A DNA stretch of 64,000 nt from Paraburkholderia ginsengisoli NBRC 100965 (GTDB lineage Bacteria > Pseudomonadota > Gammaproteobacteria > Burkholderiales > Burkholderiaceae): contig NZ_BBJF01000024.1 of the NCBI RefSeq assembly GCF_000739735.1, positions 1-64,000 on the forward strand. The letters are read 5' to 3'. A program made the position numbers and the translations under genes. Positions within the stretch are counted from its first letter, which is position 1. Every line of letters begins with the position of its first letter. The notes below the pieces were generated by a model. That model searched no databases. It saw only the letters and a list, made by a program, of their open reading frames with translations, and was not told where the DNA came from. Shown one piece after another: positions 52,355 through 60,852 of the stretch.

Positions 52355-54097
52355 ATGATCCAGAAGAAAAAAACGCAGTCGCACGATCCCTACACGCCCG
52401 CCGCGAAGAACCCGTTGCTGGCCGCGCGCCTGCCGGCGTGGCGTTCGAAGTTCATCGTCCTGCTGGTATTCGGCGCGTTCGCCACGCTGGCGGGCCGTGC
52501 GTTCTGGGTGCAGGTGGTGAACCAGGACTTTTACGTCGATCAGGGGCAAAAGCGCTATCAGCGCACCATCGAACTCGACGCGACGCGCGGGCGCATCGTC
52601 GATCGCAATGGCTCGATGCTCGCCGTCAGTCTCGCGACCTACGAAATCTGGGCCAATCCAAGGCAGATCGAGGAAGCCGGCGTCGCGCCGCTGTCGAAGC
52701 TGCTCGACCTGCCGCTCGCGGAATTGCGCCGCCGTCTGAACGGCGACAAGAGCTTCGTGCTGCTCAAACGCCAGGTGGATGCCGACACGGCCGCGAAGCT
52801 CTCGAAGCTCGGCCTCGCCGGCGTCACGCAGATCGCCGATTCGAAACGCTTCTATCCCGAAGGCGAATCGGCGGCGCACGTGGTGGGCTTCACGGATATC
52901 GAGGACAACGGCCAGGAAGGCGTCGAGCTGGCCGCCAACGAGCGCTTGCTCGGCGTGCCCGGCCAGCGTGAAGTGATCCGCGACCGGCTCGGCCGCGTGG
53001 TGTCCGAGACGCGGCCGCTGGTGCCCGCGCGCAACGGCGACACCATCCATTTGACGATCGACCGGCGCATCCAGCAACTCGCGTATGGCCAACTGAAGGC
53101 AGCGATCGCGAAACATCACGCCGAAGCCGGCAGCGTGGTCGTGCTCGATGCGCGCAACGGCGAGATTCTCGCGCTCGCCAATTATCCGAGCTTCGATCCG
53201 AACGACCGCGCGCGTCTGACCGGCAAGCAACTGCGCAATCGCGCGGTGGTCGATACGTTCGAACCGGGTTCGACGATCAAGCCGGTGGTCGTCGCGCTGT
53301 CGATCGACGAGGGCAAGGTGCGGCCGCAAAGCGTGATCGATACCGCGCCCGGCTGGTACAAGATCGGTCCGGCCGTGATTCACGACACGTCCAATCACGG
53401 CATGATGACGGTCTCCGAAGCGGTGCAGAAGTCGAGCAATATCGCGCTCGCCAAGCTCGCGCTGAATCTGCCGGCCGAAACGATCTGGACCAAGTACCAG
53501 CAATACGGGCTCGGACTGCGGCCCGAGCTGACCTTTCCGGGCGTCGCATCCGGCAAGGTGCGTCCGTTCAAACGCTGGCGCCCGATCGAACAGGCGACCA
53601 TGGCGTACGGTTACGGGCTCTCCGCGTCGCTGCTGCAAATCGCGCAGGTCTACACCGCGTATGCGGGCGACGGCACGATGCAACGCGTGAGTCTGCTGCG
53701 CAATGGGGCGAGCGCCGCCGCGCCGTCCGCGGACCCCGACCTCGCGGTGACCAAACCGGCGACCGCCCGCGCAATCCGTTCGATGCTGGAAATGGCGACC
53801 GGCGTCGGCGGCACTGGACGCGCGGCGACGGTGGCCGGCTACCGGATCGGCGGCAAGACCGGCACGGCGCGAAAACAGGTCGGCGCGACGTACGCGAAGA
53901 ACCGCTACCGGGCGCTTTTCGTCGGGATGGCGCCGATGAGCGACCCCAGGCTGATCGTCGCGGTGATGATCGACGATCCGGCCGGCAAGGCGTTTTATGG
54001 CGGGACGGTGGCGGGGCCGGTGTTCAGCGAGGTGACCGGCGGCGCCTTGCAATTGCTCGGCGTGCCGCCGGATGCGGCTGAAGCGCCCGAAGTTTGA
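52355..54097 (+). CDS. ftsI: penicillin-binding protein 3 (FtsI-type) paralogue
   Basis: 580-residue class B transpeptidase of septal peptidoglycan synthesis. A membrane helix lies at about 33-55 and RGRIVDRNGSMLAVSL opens the pedestal domain. The active-site motifs are STIK (306-309), SSN (360-362) and KTGT (501-504), so it is catalytically intact. It is not in a dcw division cluster, which makes it a likely second FtsI copy. The close upstream gene is a TRIC-type channel. It could have a specialised role in stress or beta-lactam tolerance. Confidence 0.92.
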   Translation: MIQKKKTQSHDPYTPAAKNPLLAARLPAWRSKFIVLLVFGAFATLAGRAFWVQVVNQDFYVDQGQKRYQRTIELDATRGRIVDRNGSMLAVSLATYEIWANPRQIEEAGVAPLSKLLDLPLAELRRRLNGDKSFVLLKRQVDADTAAKLSKLGLAGVTQIADSKRFYPEGESAAHVVGFTDIEDNGQEGVELAANERLLGVPGQREVIRDRLGRVVSETRPLVPARNGDTIHLTIDRRIQQLAYGQLKAAIAKHHAEAGSVVVLDARNGEILALANYPSFDPNDRARLTGKQLRNRAVVDTFEPGSTIKPVVVALSIDEGKVRPQSVIDTAPGWYKIGPAVIHDTSNHGMMTVSEAVQKSSNIALAKLALNLPAETIWTKYQQYGLGLRPELTFPGVASGKVRPFKRWRPIEQATMAYGYGLSASLLQIAQVYTAYAGDGTMQRVSLLRNGASAAAPSADPDLAVTKPATARAIRSMLEMATGVGGTGRAATVAGYRIGGKTGTARKQVGATYAKNRYRALFVGMAPMSDPRLIVAVMIDDPAGKAFYGGTVAGPVFSEVTGGALQLLGVPPDAAEAPEV

Positions 54098-54140
54098 TGC
54101 CCTTGGCGCATCACGCATGTTCTGAGCATCGACGCTCTGC

Positions 54141-54174
54141 GTTGCCGGTTAAGCGCTCGCGTAACCGGCAACGC
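54141..54174. terminator. hairpin after the ftsI paralogue
   Basis: 12-bp perfect stem CGTTGCCGGTTA/TAACCGGCAACG, 10-nt loop. It is followed by CGAAAAG, with a T8 run 30 bp on. Probably the end of the ftsI transcript. Confidence 0.6.
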
Positions 54175-54292
54175 GAAAAGCTTGACATGAGCTGTGAGGG
54201 CTTTTTTTCACCGCTTTTTTTATCGCCGCACGCGGGTCTCGCGTGGTGATCTCGATGCGCAGCGTACGGTATTGATCGCTGCGCCTTGACGG

Positions 54293-55450
54293 TCAATCAA
54301 TCAGCGGAAAATCCCGTTGGCCGACCGGCAGCACTCCATGCTCCGCGTGATCGCCACCGGTCTTCACCAACGCCTCGATGCGATTGCGGCCATTGCGCTT
54401 GGCCTGGTACATCGCACGATCGGCCTCCTCCAACATCGCGCGGCCGAACGAAACGGCGTCGCTCGCCGTACCGCCGACCCTGCTTGCCGCGACGCCGATC
54501 GACACGGTCAACGCGATGCGCTGACCGTGATCGTCCTGCAAATCCAGCCGCTCGACCGCGAGCCGCACGCGCTCGGCGACGGTGAGCGCATCGGCCCGGT
54601 CGCCTTGCAGCAGCGCGGCAAACTCTTCGCCGCCATAACGCGCGACGGTGTCGCCCAGCCGCACCTGCTGACGCACACACGCCGCCACCGCCGCCAACGC
54701 GCGGTCGCCGGTTTGATGACCGTACGTGTCGTTGATACGTTTGAAACTGTCGATATCGATGAAGAGGCACGCCACCGGCACGCGATAGCGGACCGCGCGC
54801 ATCAGTTCCTCGCGCAGCCGCTCGTCGAAATAACGGCGATTGGCGAGGCCGGTCAGCGAGTCGGTCATGCCGAGTTGCTTGAGCCGCTCGCGATGCGCGA
54901 CGTTGTCAAGACTCGCGGTCACGATGCTCGCGAAGCGCTCCAGGATATCCGTGGCCATGCCGTCGCCGAAACGCGCGGGGTCGTCGCTGCCAAGGCATAG
55001 ACAGCCGCTGACGGTATCGCCCGCGGCGAGCGGCAGCAGGATCGCGCTCGCTGGCGGTTGCGCGGCGCCGAAGAAGGCGCGCCGCGCGAAGTCGTCCAGT
55101 TCGCACGGCTTGCCCAGCCAGGGCAGGCCGTCGTCGCACAGACCTTGCGCGGCGAGCCCGCCCTCACGCGACGTCTTCAGACCCGGATGATCGAGCGCGC
55201 GCAACGCGACCGGCTCGAGCAGTTCGAGCAGCATCGGCGCGCGATCGTCGAGCCAAAGCGTCACGCTCGCCAGCGAGAACTCCTGCGGCAGATGACGGAA
55301 CAAAGTGTCGAGAAACGACGCGAAATCCTGCGCGCCGATCAAACGCAACTCAACGTTCTGGAAGCGGCGCAACGTGCGCTCGTTGTGTTGCACGGTGTCG
55401 ACTAGCGAGCGAAGCCGGTCGGAGAGCGGCGTTTGGGCGAGATTCGTCAC
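54293..55450 (-). CDS. diguanylate cyclase with DUF484-like sensor domain
   Basis: 385-residue cytoplasmic protein. Residues about 15-180 resemble the GAF-like DUF484 domain (RFQNVELRLIGAQDFASFLD, SVTLWLDDRAPM). The GGDEF domain is at about 195-360, with DSLTGLANRRYF, FKRINDTYGHQTGD and the active motif RYGGEEFAALL (GGEEF 273-277). The RLGD at 264-267, five residues before, is the product-inhibition I-site. It makes cyclic di-GMP and is feedback-controlled. No neighbour is linked. Confidence 0.95.
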   Translation of the reverse strand: MTNLAQTPLSDRLRSLVDTVQHNERTLRRFQNVELRLIGAQDFASFLDTLFRHLPQEFSLASVTLWLDDRAPMLLELLEPVALRALDHPGLKTSREGGLAAQGLCDDGLPWLGKPCELDDFARRAFFGAAQPPASAILLPLAAGDTVSGCLCLGSDDPARFGDGMATDILERFASIVTASLDNVAHRERLKQLGMTDSLTGLANRRYFDERLREELMRAVRYRVPVACLFIDIDSFKRINDTYGHQTGDRALAAVAACVRQQVRLGDTVARYGGEEFAALLQGDRADALTVAERVRLAVERLDLQDDHGQRIALTVSIGVAASRVGGTASDAVSFGRAMLEEADRAMYQAKRNGRNRIEALVKTGGDHAEHGVLPVGQRDFPLID

Positions 55451-55617
55451 GTTATAGGATGCGAGCGCGAAGGCGAAGCGGGGTTGGCGGCCCCAACCGC
55501 TCTAATAACGGCCGATCCGGCGAGGTCTTGAGGGCGGGATCACGGCGCGGGCCTGCTCGCCTCTTAAGTTTCGCTTAATTCTTCCCTGCAACTATGGCGC
55601 CCACCATCCCCTGTTGA

Positions 55618-55646
55618 GCCGCCAGTTTATCGGCGGCCTTTTTTTA
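55618..55646 (+). terminator. orphan terminator upstream of a small gene
   Basis: GCCGCC pairs with GGCGGC around an 8-nt loop, followed by CTTTTTTT. It ends about 62 bp before the next start codon on the same strand. There is no plus-strand gene before it. Confidence 0.8.
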
Positions 55647-55707
55647 AGGGTGTCGACGACGCGCCAAAAACGGGCTGCCCGCCCGCGAAGAAGGAAGGAG
55701 TCAAATC

Positions 55708-55965
55708 ATGGTTGAAAAGACAGTATTCGAGCACTTGCGCGCCATGCCCGGCAACGATTGGGTCAGCCAGATCCACAGTTGCAAAGTCTCCGACCCGCTG
55801 CAGCCGCCTTGGGGACGTTCGTATCGACTTGTCGAATGGACCATGAAGCACACGCCCGAATCGAGCCGCGCCGTCGTGCCCGCCGAGAGCACACCGCTCG
55901 AAATCGCTCAGGCCGTCGTCTCACACGTTCCCGGCCGCCGCTTCTGCCAGCAAGGCAACGAATAA
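55708..55965 (+). CDS. conserved hypothetical protein, 85 residues
   Basis: Soluble alpha/beta protein: MVEKTVFEHLRAMPGNDWVS, PWGRSYRLVEWTMKHTPESS, AESTPLEIAQAVVSHVPG. No membrane segment. AAGGAAGGAGTCAAATC gives a near-perfect ribosome site. A terminator hairpin in its 5' region suggests attenuation. Function unknown. Confidence 0.75.
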   Translation: MVEKTVFEHLRAMPGNDWVSQIHSCKVSDPLQPPWGRSYRLVEWTMKHTPESSRAVVPAESTPLEIAQAVVSHVPGRRFCQQGNE

Positions 55966-55987
55966 CCCGCCGCGCTTCGTTCATTCA

Positions 55988-56635
55988 TCACGCAGGCCGC
56001 GCGGCGCGCTGCGATTCGCCGTACTCCAACGCGTCATCCAGCCGGTCGTTGCCCCAGAACATTTCTTCGCCGACGAAAAACGTCGGCGCGCCAAAGATCC
56101 CTTTAGCCGCGGCCGCCGCGGTCTGTTCACGCAGACGCAGTTTGTTGGCGTCGCTTTGCGCGTCGGCGATGATCTGCCGAGCCGGCAAGCCGAGTTCATC
56201 GAGCGCTTCGCTCACCACTTCGATCGAACCGATGTCACGATCGTCGGCGAAATTCAGTTGCATGATCTTGCGACAGTAGGCGGCGATCCATGGGCGATCC
56301 GCGCCTAGCAACGCCACGCGCATTGCCAGCAGCGCCGCACGCGGAAAGGTGGTTGGACGCGTCAGCGCAATGCCGTATTTGCGGCATTGCCGTTCCATGT
56401 CCTTCCATACGTACGCGCCCTTCTCCTTCTGCAGCACGAATGGCGAGTTGTCAAAACCGAGGTCGCGAAACACGGGGCCCAGCAAGAACGGACGCCAACC
56501 GATCCGCACGCCGTGCGCCGCTGCCAGAGCTTCGATGCGCATGACGCTGAGGTAGCTGTAGTTACTGCCGAAGTCGAACCAGAACTCGATCTTCGGTGTG
56601 AACGAACTTGCCGGAGAAGACGCGGCGTCATTCAT
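55988..56635 (-). CDS. DsbA-family 2-hydroxychromene-2-carboxylate isomerase-like protein
   Basis: 215 residues with thioredoxin-like fold. IEFWFDFGSNYSYLSVMRIEAL carries the serine in place of cysteine seen in this glutathione-dependent isomerase branch. RPFLLGPVFRDLGFDNSPF, PTTFPRAALLAMRVALLG and GIFGAPTFFVGEEMFWGNDRLD are family blocks. In naphthalene catabolism it isomerises 2-hydroxychromene-2-carboxylate; its own substrate may be different. Transcribed alone. Confidence 0.88.
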   Translation of the reverse strand: MNDAASSPASSFTPKIEFWFDFGSNYSYLSVMRIEALAAAHGVRIGWRPFLLGPVFRDLGFDNSPFVLQKEKGAYVWKDMERQCRKYGIALTRPTTFPRAALLAMRVALLGADRPWIAAYCRKIMQLNFADDRDIGSIEVVSEALDELGLPARQIIADAQSDANKLRLREQTAAAAAKGIFGAPTFFVGEEMFWGNDRLDDALEYGESQRAARPA

Positions 56636-56764
56636 GCTTGCCTCCTGAATCGTGCGCGGTCAACGCGCACTGTCGATGTATGGTGACTTGCAATGCTTAA
56701 CAGTCGCGTGCAACGGTTCTCCCTATGATGGACCGTCCCTACACGTCACGCTTCAAGGTCCGCC

Positions 56765-56857
56765 ATGAACTATCCATACGACCTGCTCACCGCTGCCTGT
56801 CTGTTCATCATCACCGTTTCGTCGTCCATTCTGCTCACGTTGTCCTGGCCTCACTGA
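56765..56857 (+). CDS. possible 30-residue membrane peptide
   Basis: Short frame MNYPYDLLTAACLFIITV then SSSILLTLSWPH. It is one hydrophobic helix, with AAGG before the ATG. It lies 73 bp upstream of the LexA box at 56930, on the same strand. No family recognised. Weakly supported. Confidence 0.35.
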   Translation: MNYPYDLLTAACLFIITVSSSILLTLSWPH

Positions 56858-56929
56858 AACCGCTCGCACAGCCGGCGAAAAAACCCGGCCCGCGCACACA
56901 AGGCGGCTGCATGAAAAAGACGAGCTATA

Positions 56930-56945
56930 CTGTACATATATACAG
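56930..56945 (+). promoter_or_regulatory. LexA (SOS) box
   Basis: CTGTACATATATACAG, perfect CTGT-N8-ACAG with a further TA on each side. It is 17 bp before the ATG of the 122-residue gene. TATACT (56926-56931) overlaps it as a possible -10 element. Confidence 0.88.
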
Positions 56946-56962
56946 TATTTTTCGTCAGAGCA

Positions 56963-57331
56963 ATGCGCCTTCCCCCTTTCGAACCTCCCACGCTGGCCGA
57001 GTTGCGCTACTGGTGGCGCACGCGCGACGAACAGGCCGTTCAGCGGCTCATCCTCGAAATCCAGCGGCAGCGACTCACGCTGCTGGAATTGCGTAACCTG
57101 ATCGATAGCGGCGTCCAGCAGGCGCGCGCTGCGGACCGCGCACTGGTCGAGCGCGGCGAACCGTTGATGACGCTACGCATCAGGATCGCGCAGGAAGTGC
57201 TGCGCGTCGGGGACATCGACGATACGCGGCAAATGAGCCGCGCCGAACGGGACAGGCTCGCCGTACGCACGCAAAGCCAGATGGAGTACGCCCGCGAAGG
57301 GCGTCTGAAACGGCAGCGCCGTAACATCTAG
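56963..57331 (+). CDS. LexA-box-controlled hypothetical protein, 122 residues
   Basis: Highly charged, helical protein with no cysteine or membrane segment. Segments: PPFEPPTLAELRYWWRTRD, LILEIQRQRLTLLELRNLID, LMTLRIRIAQEVLRVGDIDD, MSRAERDRLAVRTQSQMEYA and a basic end LKRQRRNI. The charge pattern suggests nucleic-acid or coiled-coil contacts, but I do not recognise a family. The LexA box 17 bp upstream predicts induction by DNA damage. Alone on the strand. Confidence 0.68.
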   Translation: MRLPPFEPPTLAELRYWWRTRDEQAVQRLILEIQRQRLTLLELRNLIDSGVQQARAADRALVERGEPLMTLRIRIAQEVLRVGDIDDTRQMSRAERDRLAVRTQSQMEYAREGRLKRQRRNI

Positions 57332-57380
57332 CTGGAATGCGGCCGCGCTGCGTACTCGACGGAGCGCGGTCGCGCGAATC

Positions 57381-58007
57381 TCAGCGCGTTTGCGCCGCCA
57401 CGCGCAAGCCAAGCGAAATGAACAGCACGCCAATGATCTTGTTCTGCCAACGCGCCAGCCACGTCAAACGCTTGACCAATTTGCCCAGCGGCCGGATGGT
57501 CAACACGATCAGCGTCGTATAAAGCGCGCTCATGGCGACGAAGATCAGCCCGAGCGTGGTGAACTGCATAAACGTGGAGCCGTGCTCGGGCCGCACAAAC
57601 TGCGGCAGGAACGCGAGAAAGAACAGCGCGGTCTTGGGATTCAAAACTTCGGCGGGAATCGCCTGAAAGAACGCTTTCGACGCCGATACCGGTGCGACCG
57701 TCGGCAGATGCGCGCTCGCCTGCTTTTCGCGCAACGCGCGAACGCCCAGATAGACGAGATAGGCTGCGCCGACGAACTTCACCGCGTTGAACGCGAGCGC
57801 GGAAGTCATCAACAACGCCGAGAGGCCGACCGCTGCGCCCAGTGTGTGAATGAAATCGCCGACCGCGATACCGAGGCCGGTGAGAATGCCGGCCTTGCGC
57901 CCGCCATGCACGGTGCGCGTCAAAACCAGCAGCACCGCCGGACCCGGAATCAGGAAAAGCCCGAGTACGACGGCAACGAAAGTCCCCAACGTGGATAGGT
58001 CAAGCAT
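57381..58007 (-). CDS. LysE/RhtB-family amino-acid exporter
   Basis: 208-residue, about six-helix transporter. FLIPGPAVLLVLTRTVHGGRKAGILTGLGIAVGDFIH is the family signature. FQAIPAEVLNPKTALFFLAFLPQFVRP follows in the middle. It should export an amino acid or homoserine lactone-like metabolite. CCAACAAGGAGACGAA precedes the ATG. A second family member is at 59938. Confidence 0.92.
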   Translation of the reverse strand: MLDLSTLGTFVAVVLGLFLIPGPAVLLVLTRTVHGGRKAGILTGLGIAVGDFIHTLGAAVGLSALLMTSALAFNAVKFVGAAYLVYLGVRALREKQASAHLPTVAPVSASKAFFQAIPAEVLNPKTALFFLAFLPQFVRPEHGSTFMQFTTLGLIFVAMSALYTTLIVLTIRPLGKLVKRLTWLARWQNKIIGVLFISLGLRVAAQTR

Positions 58008-58410
58008 TTCGTCTCCTTGTTGGCCAGAGTGGGCGCTTTAGCTGTCGGCCAGAGTTCGCGCTTTAGCGCATTACTCTGATCCCATGCAAAGCCACTTGGC
58101 CAGTCTCATGCAAAGCTGTCGACGCGCTGGATTCAGCGGACTGACGCGCGTTTAGCTGGCAATTGTAAACGAACACCGGGACTTCGATGTGCGTGCGGCG
58201 TGGACGCTGATGCCGTGACATGACACGACATGACGCAACATGACCCGCCGTAACGTTTCGTCACCTGGCGCGGGACGGCGACCCAGGACGGGTTCTGCAA
58301 AAAGCGCGAAAACAAAAAAGCACACGCGTACGCGAAGCGTCGGCGATCCGTTACCATGCGAGCACAGAGGCGCGCCCGGCGCGTATATTTTGTCCACTGA
58401 AGTCTTCGCC
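58008..58410. other. repeat-bearing intergenic region
   Basis: 403-bp divergent gap. TGGCCAGAGTGGGCGCTTTA (58021) and CGGCCAGAGTTCGCGCTTTA (58046) are imperfect direct repeats 25 bp apart. At 58217-58246 a ten-base unit repeats three times (GACATGACAC, GACATGACGC, AACATGACCC). No gene or RNA recognised. Confidence 0.6.
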
Positions 58411-58995
58411 TTGCCCACCTATACCTTGCCCGCGCCGTTGAGCGCGGAACTCGAGATTCGCAAGAGCCGATTCATCGCCTACGCGATACCGGTCGCCGAC
58501 CGCGACGCCGCGATGGCCGAGCTGCGTCGTCTGCGTGACGAACATCCTGCCGCCACGCACGTGTGCTGGGCGCTGCTGGCCGGCGGCCAGTCCGGCATGT
58601 CCGACGATGGCGAACCGTCCGGCACAGCGGGAAGGCCGATTCTCGAAGTGCTGCGGCATCACGATCTGGACGGCGTGCTGGCCGCCGTCGTGCGCTACTA
58701 CGGCGGCGTGAAGCTCGGCGCCGGCGGTCTCGTGCGCGCGTACACCGATGCAATCGCTTCCGCGTTGCTGGATGCGCCTCGAATCGAGAGGATTGCTCAG
58801 GTTTCGCTGATCGTCGAAGTGAGCTATGCCGACGAGGCCAAGGTGCGCAGATGGATCGACGCCGAAGGATATGCGCTGGCGGATAGTGCCTACGGCATGC
58901 TGGTGAGGATGACGATCCGCTTGCCCGTCAACGCGGTCGACGACGCTCAGCGAGCGCTGGTGGATATGACTCAGGGGAAAGCCGGGTTCTTCTGA
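58411..58995 (+). CDS. yigZ: YigZ/IMPACT-family protein
   Basis: 194 residues from a TTG start. ELEIRKSRFIAYAIPVADRD, THVCWALLAGGQSGMSDDGE, PSGTAGRPILEVLRHHDL, GVLAAVVRYYGGVKLGAGGLVRAY are the IMPACT core, and a C-terminal ferredoxin-like domain follows. The start is uncertain: no ATG fits, and TTG at 58390 is also possible. The family is linked to translation control in eukaryotes; the bacterial role is unknown. Confidence 0.87.
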   Translation: MPTYTLPAPLSAELEIRKSRFIAYAIPVADRDAAMAELRRLRDEHPAATHVCWALLAGGQSGMSDDGEPSGTAGRPILEVLRHHDLDGVLAAVVRYYGGVKLGAGGLVRAYTDAIASALLDAPRIERIAQVSLIVEVSYADEAKVRRWIDAEGYALADSAYGMLVRMTIRLPVNAVDDAQRALVDMTQGKAGFF

Positions 58996-59137
58996 CGGTC
59001 GGCCTGGCCAGGGCTTCTCTTGTGAGATCGGTTCTGTGAGAGCGGTCAGGCAAGAAACCGCACTGCGCTCTGCCGCAAACGGTGCCGGCAAAATGGTCCA
59101 GGCGTCGCGCGCTGTTACCATGCTGATCTCTATCGGG

Positions 59138-59812
59138 ATGACTCCATTTGAAAGGGCAACTCCTCTGACTTCGACTGCCGCTTTTTCCAGCACAGCGCCT
59201 GAGTCGCCGCAACTGAGCCCGTCTCTGCCGCGCCCGGCCAGTGCCGCGGATTCAACGCTGAGCGCCGCCCTGCTCAAGGGCTGCGGCGCTTTCGCGCTGC
59301 CGTTGCTGCTGTCGGCGTGTTCCTGGTCGTGGTTCGGCCTGAATAGCAGCGCACCGCGCGTGAGCGCGCATTCCACTGGCTCGCTCAGCGTTGCCCCTGC
59401 CCGCGACTTCGACTACATGCCGGCGCGCAGCGGACGTGTTTCGCCAAATCGTATCGAGAATACGGCGATGACCGGCATCGTGCTCAAAGAGGACGTCAAT
59501 GGCGCTGTGCGCAACGGCGTGGCGAATAGCTTGCAGATCGCGGGCTTTCATCTCAACGATCGCAAACGCGTGCTTTGCGGCAGCATAGAGACATTCAGCG
59601 TCGACGATACGCGCTCGCCGGCGAGCTGGACGTTGAAGATGCGCTACGTCGTCATCGATACCGCAAGCCGGAAGGTCGTGTTCTCCACCATCAAGACGGT
59701 CAAACAGAAGTCGCCGAAATTTACCAATAGCACGATTGCAATCGAAGATACCGTCAAGCTGAGCGTCGATGCGTTGATTGAAGATCCGGGCTTTGTCAAA
59801 GCGGTGAATTAG
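59138..59812 (+). CDS. putative lipoprotein
   Basis: 224 residues by this start. A hydrophobic stretch CGAFALPLLLSAC contains a possible lipobox LSAC at about 60; the upstream part of the protein is Thr/Ser/Pro-rich and unusually long for a signal region. The mature part is a beta-rich domain (TGIVLKEDVNGAVRNGVANSL, TLKMRYVVIDTASRKVVFST) ending in ALIEDPGFVKAVN. Starts at 59036, 59093, 59120 or 59138 are all possible. Function unknown. Confidence 0.65.
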   Translation: MTPFERATPLTSTAAFSSTAPESPQLSPSLPRPASAADSTLSAALLKGCGAFALPLLLSACSWSWFGLNSSAPRVSAHSTGSLSVAPARDFDYMPARSGRVSPNRIENTAMTGIVLKEDVNGAVRNGVANSLQIAGFHLNDRKRVLCGSIETFSVDDTRSPASWTLKMRYVVIDTASRKVVFSTIKTVKQKSPKFTNSTIAIEDTVKLSVDALIEDPGFVKAVN

Positions 59813-59937
59813 ACTGCGTTGGCGCGTAGTTGCAGGCCGGTTTCGCTACAATTCATGACCATGTGTCGCGCGCCGGCCTGGACGACCTCTCGCCATGCGA
59901 TGCGCCGCAATCCACTGCCCACATCGTGCGAGCCGTC

Positions 59938-60558
59938 ATGTCCCTCACCGCCTGGCTGTTCTTTTTGCCCGCCTGCTTCGCCATCAATCTCGCGCCGGGA
60001 CCTAACAATCTGTTGTCGATCAATGTGGCGGCGCGTCATGGTTTCATGACGGCATTCGTCGGCGGCACGGGTCGGCTGGTCGCGTTTGCGATGATGCTGG
60101 TGCTCGCCGCGACCGGTCTGGCAGTCGTGCTGCATGCGTCGGAGTGGTTCTTTCTCGCGATCAAACTGGCGGGCGCTGCATATCTGATCTGGCTGGCCAT
60201 TCAATTGTGGCGCAGCGATGCGCCAACCATCGACACTTCACAGCCTCAGGATGCGTCGCTCGGGCGGATTGCGTGGCGGGAGTTTCTCGTGGCGGCCGGT
60301 AATCCGAAAGCGATTCTTGTGTTCACTGCGTTCCTGCCGCAATTCGTCGATGTCGCGCGACCGATCATCCCTCAGTTTGCCGTGCTCGGCGCGAGTTTTC
60401 TGGCGCTCGAGTGGGTGGCGATTGCACTCTATTCGTGGGCGGGAATGTATCTCGGGAAATGGCTGGTGAGGGCGAAAGTGAGGCGGTGGTTTAATCGGTT
60501 TTGTGGAGGATTTCTCGCGGCGATTGGGGTGAGCTTTTTGTTGGTGCGAAGGGGATGA
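59938..60558 (+). CDS. LysE/RhtB-family amino-acid exporter
   Basis: 206-residue, about six-helix transporter. FAINLAPGPNNLLSINVAARHG, then FLVAAGNPKAILVFTAFLPQFVDV, are the family motifs. It probably exports an amino acid. The ATG was chosen over a longer open frame (start at 59830) because the shorter version begins at the usual first helix. It does not share an operon with the lipoprotein upstream. Confidence 0.9.
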   Translation: MSLTAWLFFLPACFAINLAPGPNNLLSINVAARHGFMTAFVGGTGRLVAFAMMLVLAATGLAVVLHASEWFFLAIKLAGAAYLIWLAIQLWRSDAPTIDTSQPQDASLGRIAWREFLVAAGNPKAILVFTAFLPQFVDVARPIIPQFAVLGASFLALEWVAIALYSWAGMYLGKWLVRAKVRRWFNRFCGGFLAAIGVSFLLVRRG

Positions 60559-60852
60559 GGGAATGCACGCATCGGCATCGCGCACGCCGCTCATACTATC
60601 GAATGCGCTCCTGCTCACCACTTATGTCCATACAGAATCGGCCAAAGGCGCGAGCTTCACTTATCAATTTGATCCGAACCGTTTCGATCAGGTCAGATGC
60701 TCTCTTGCATAACCGATAGCTAATGGTCCGGCCGACAAACTTTAACTATCTGCATTCGTCGCGCCCCTTTATGCTCGAACAGTGACCTGTTGCCGCGCAC
60801 GGCAATGATCGGCAATGGGCAAGCGACTTTTTATAGTCAAGGGAGCGGCATC

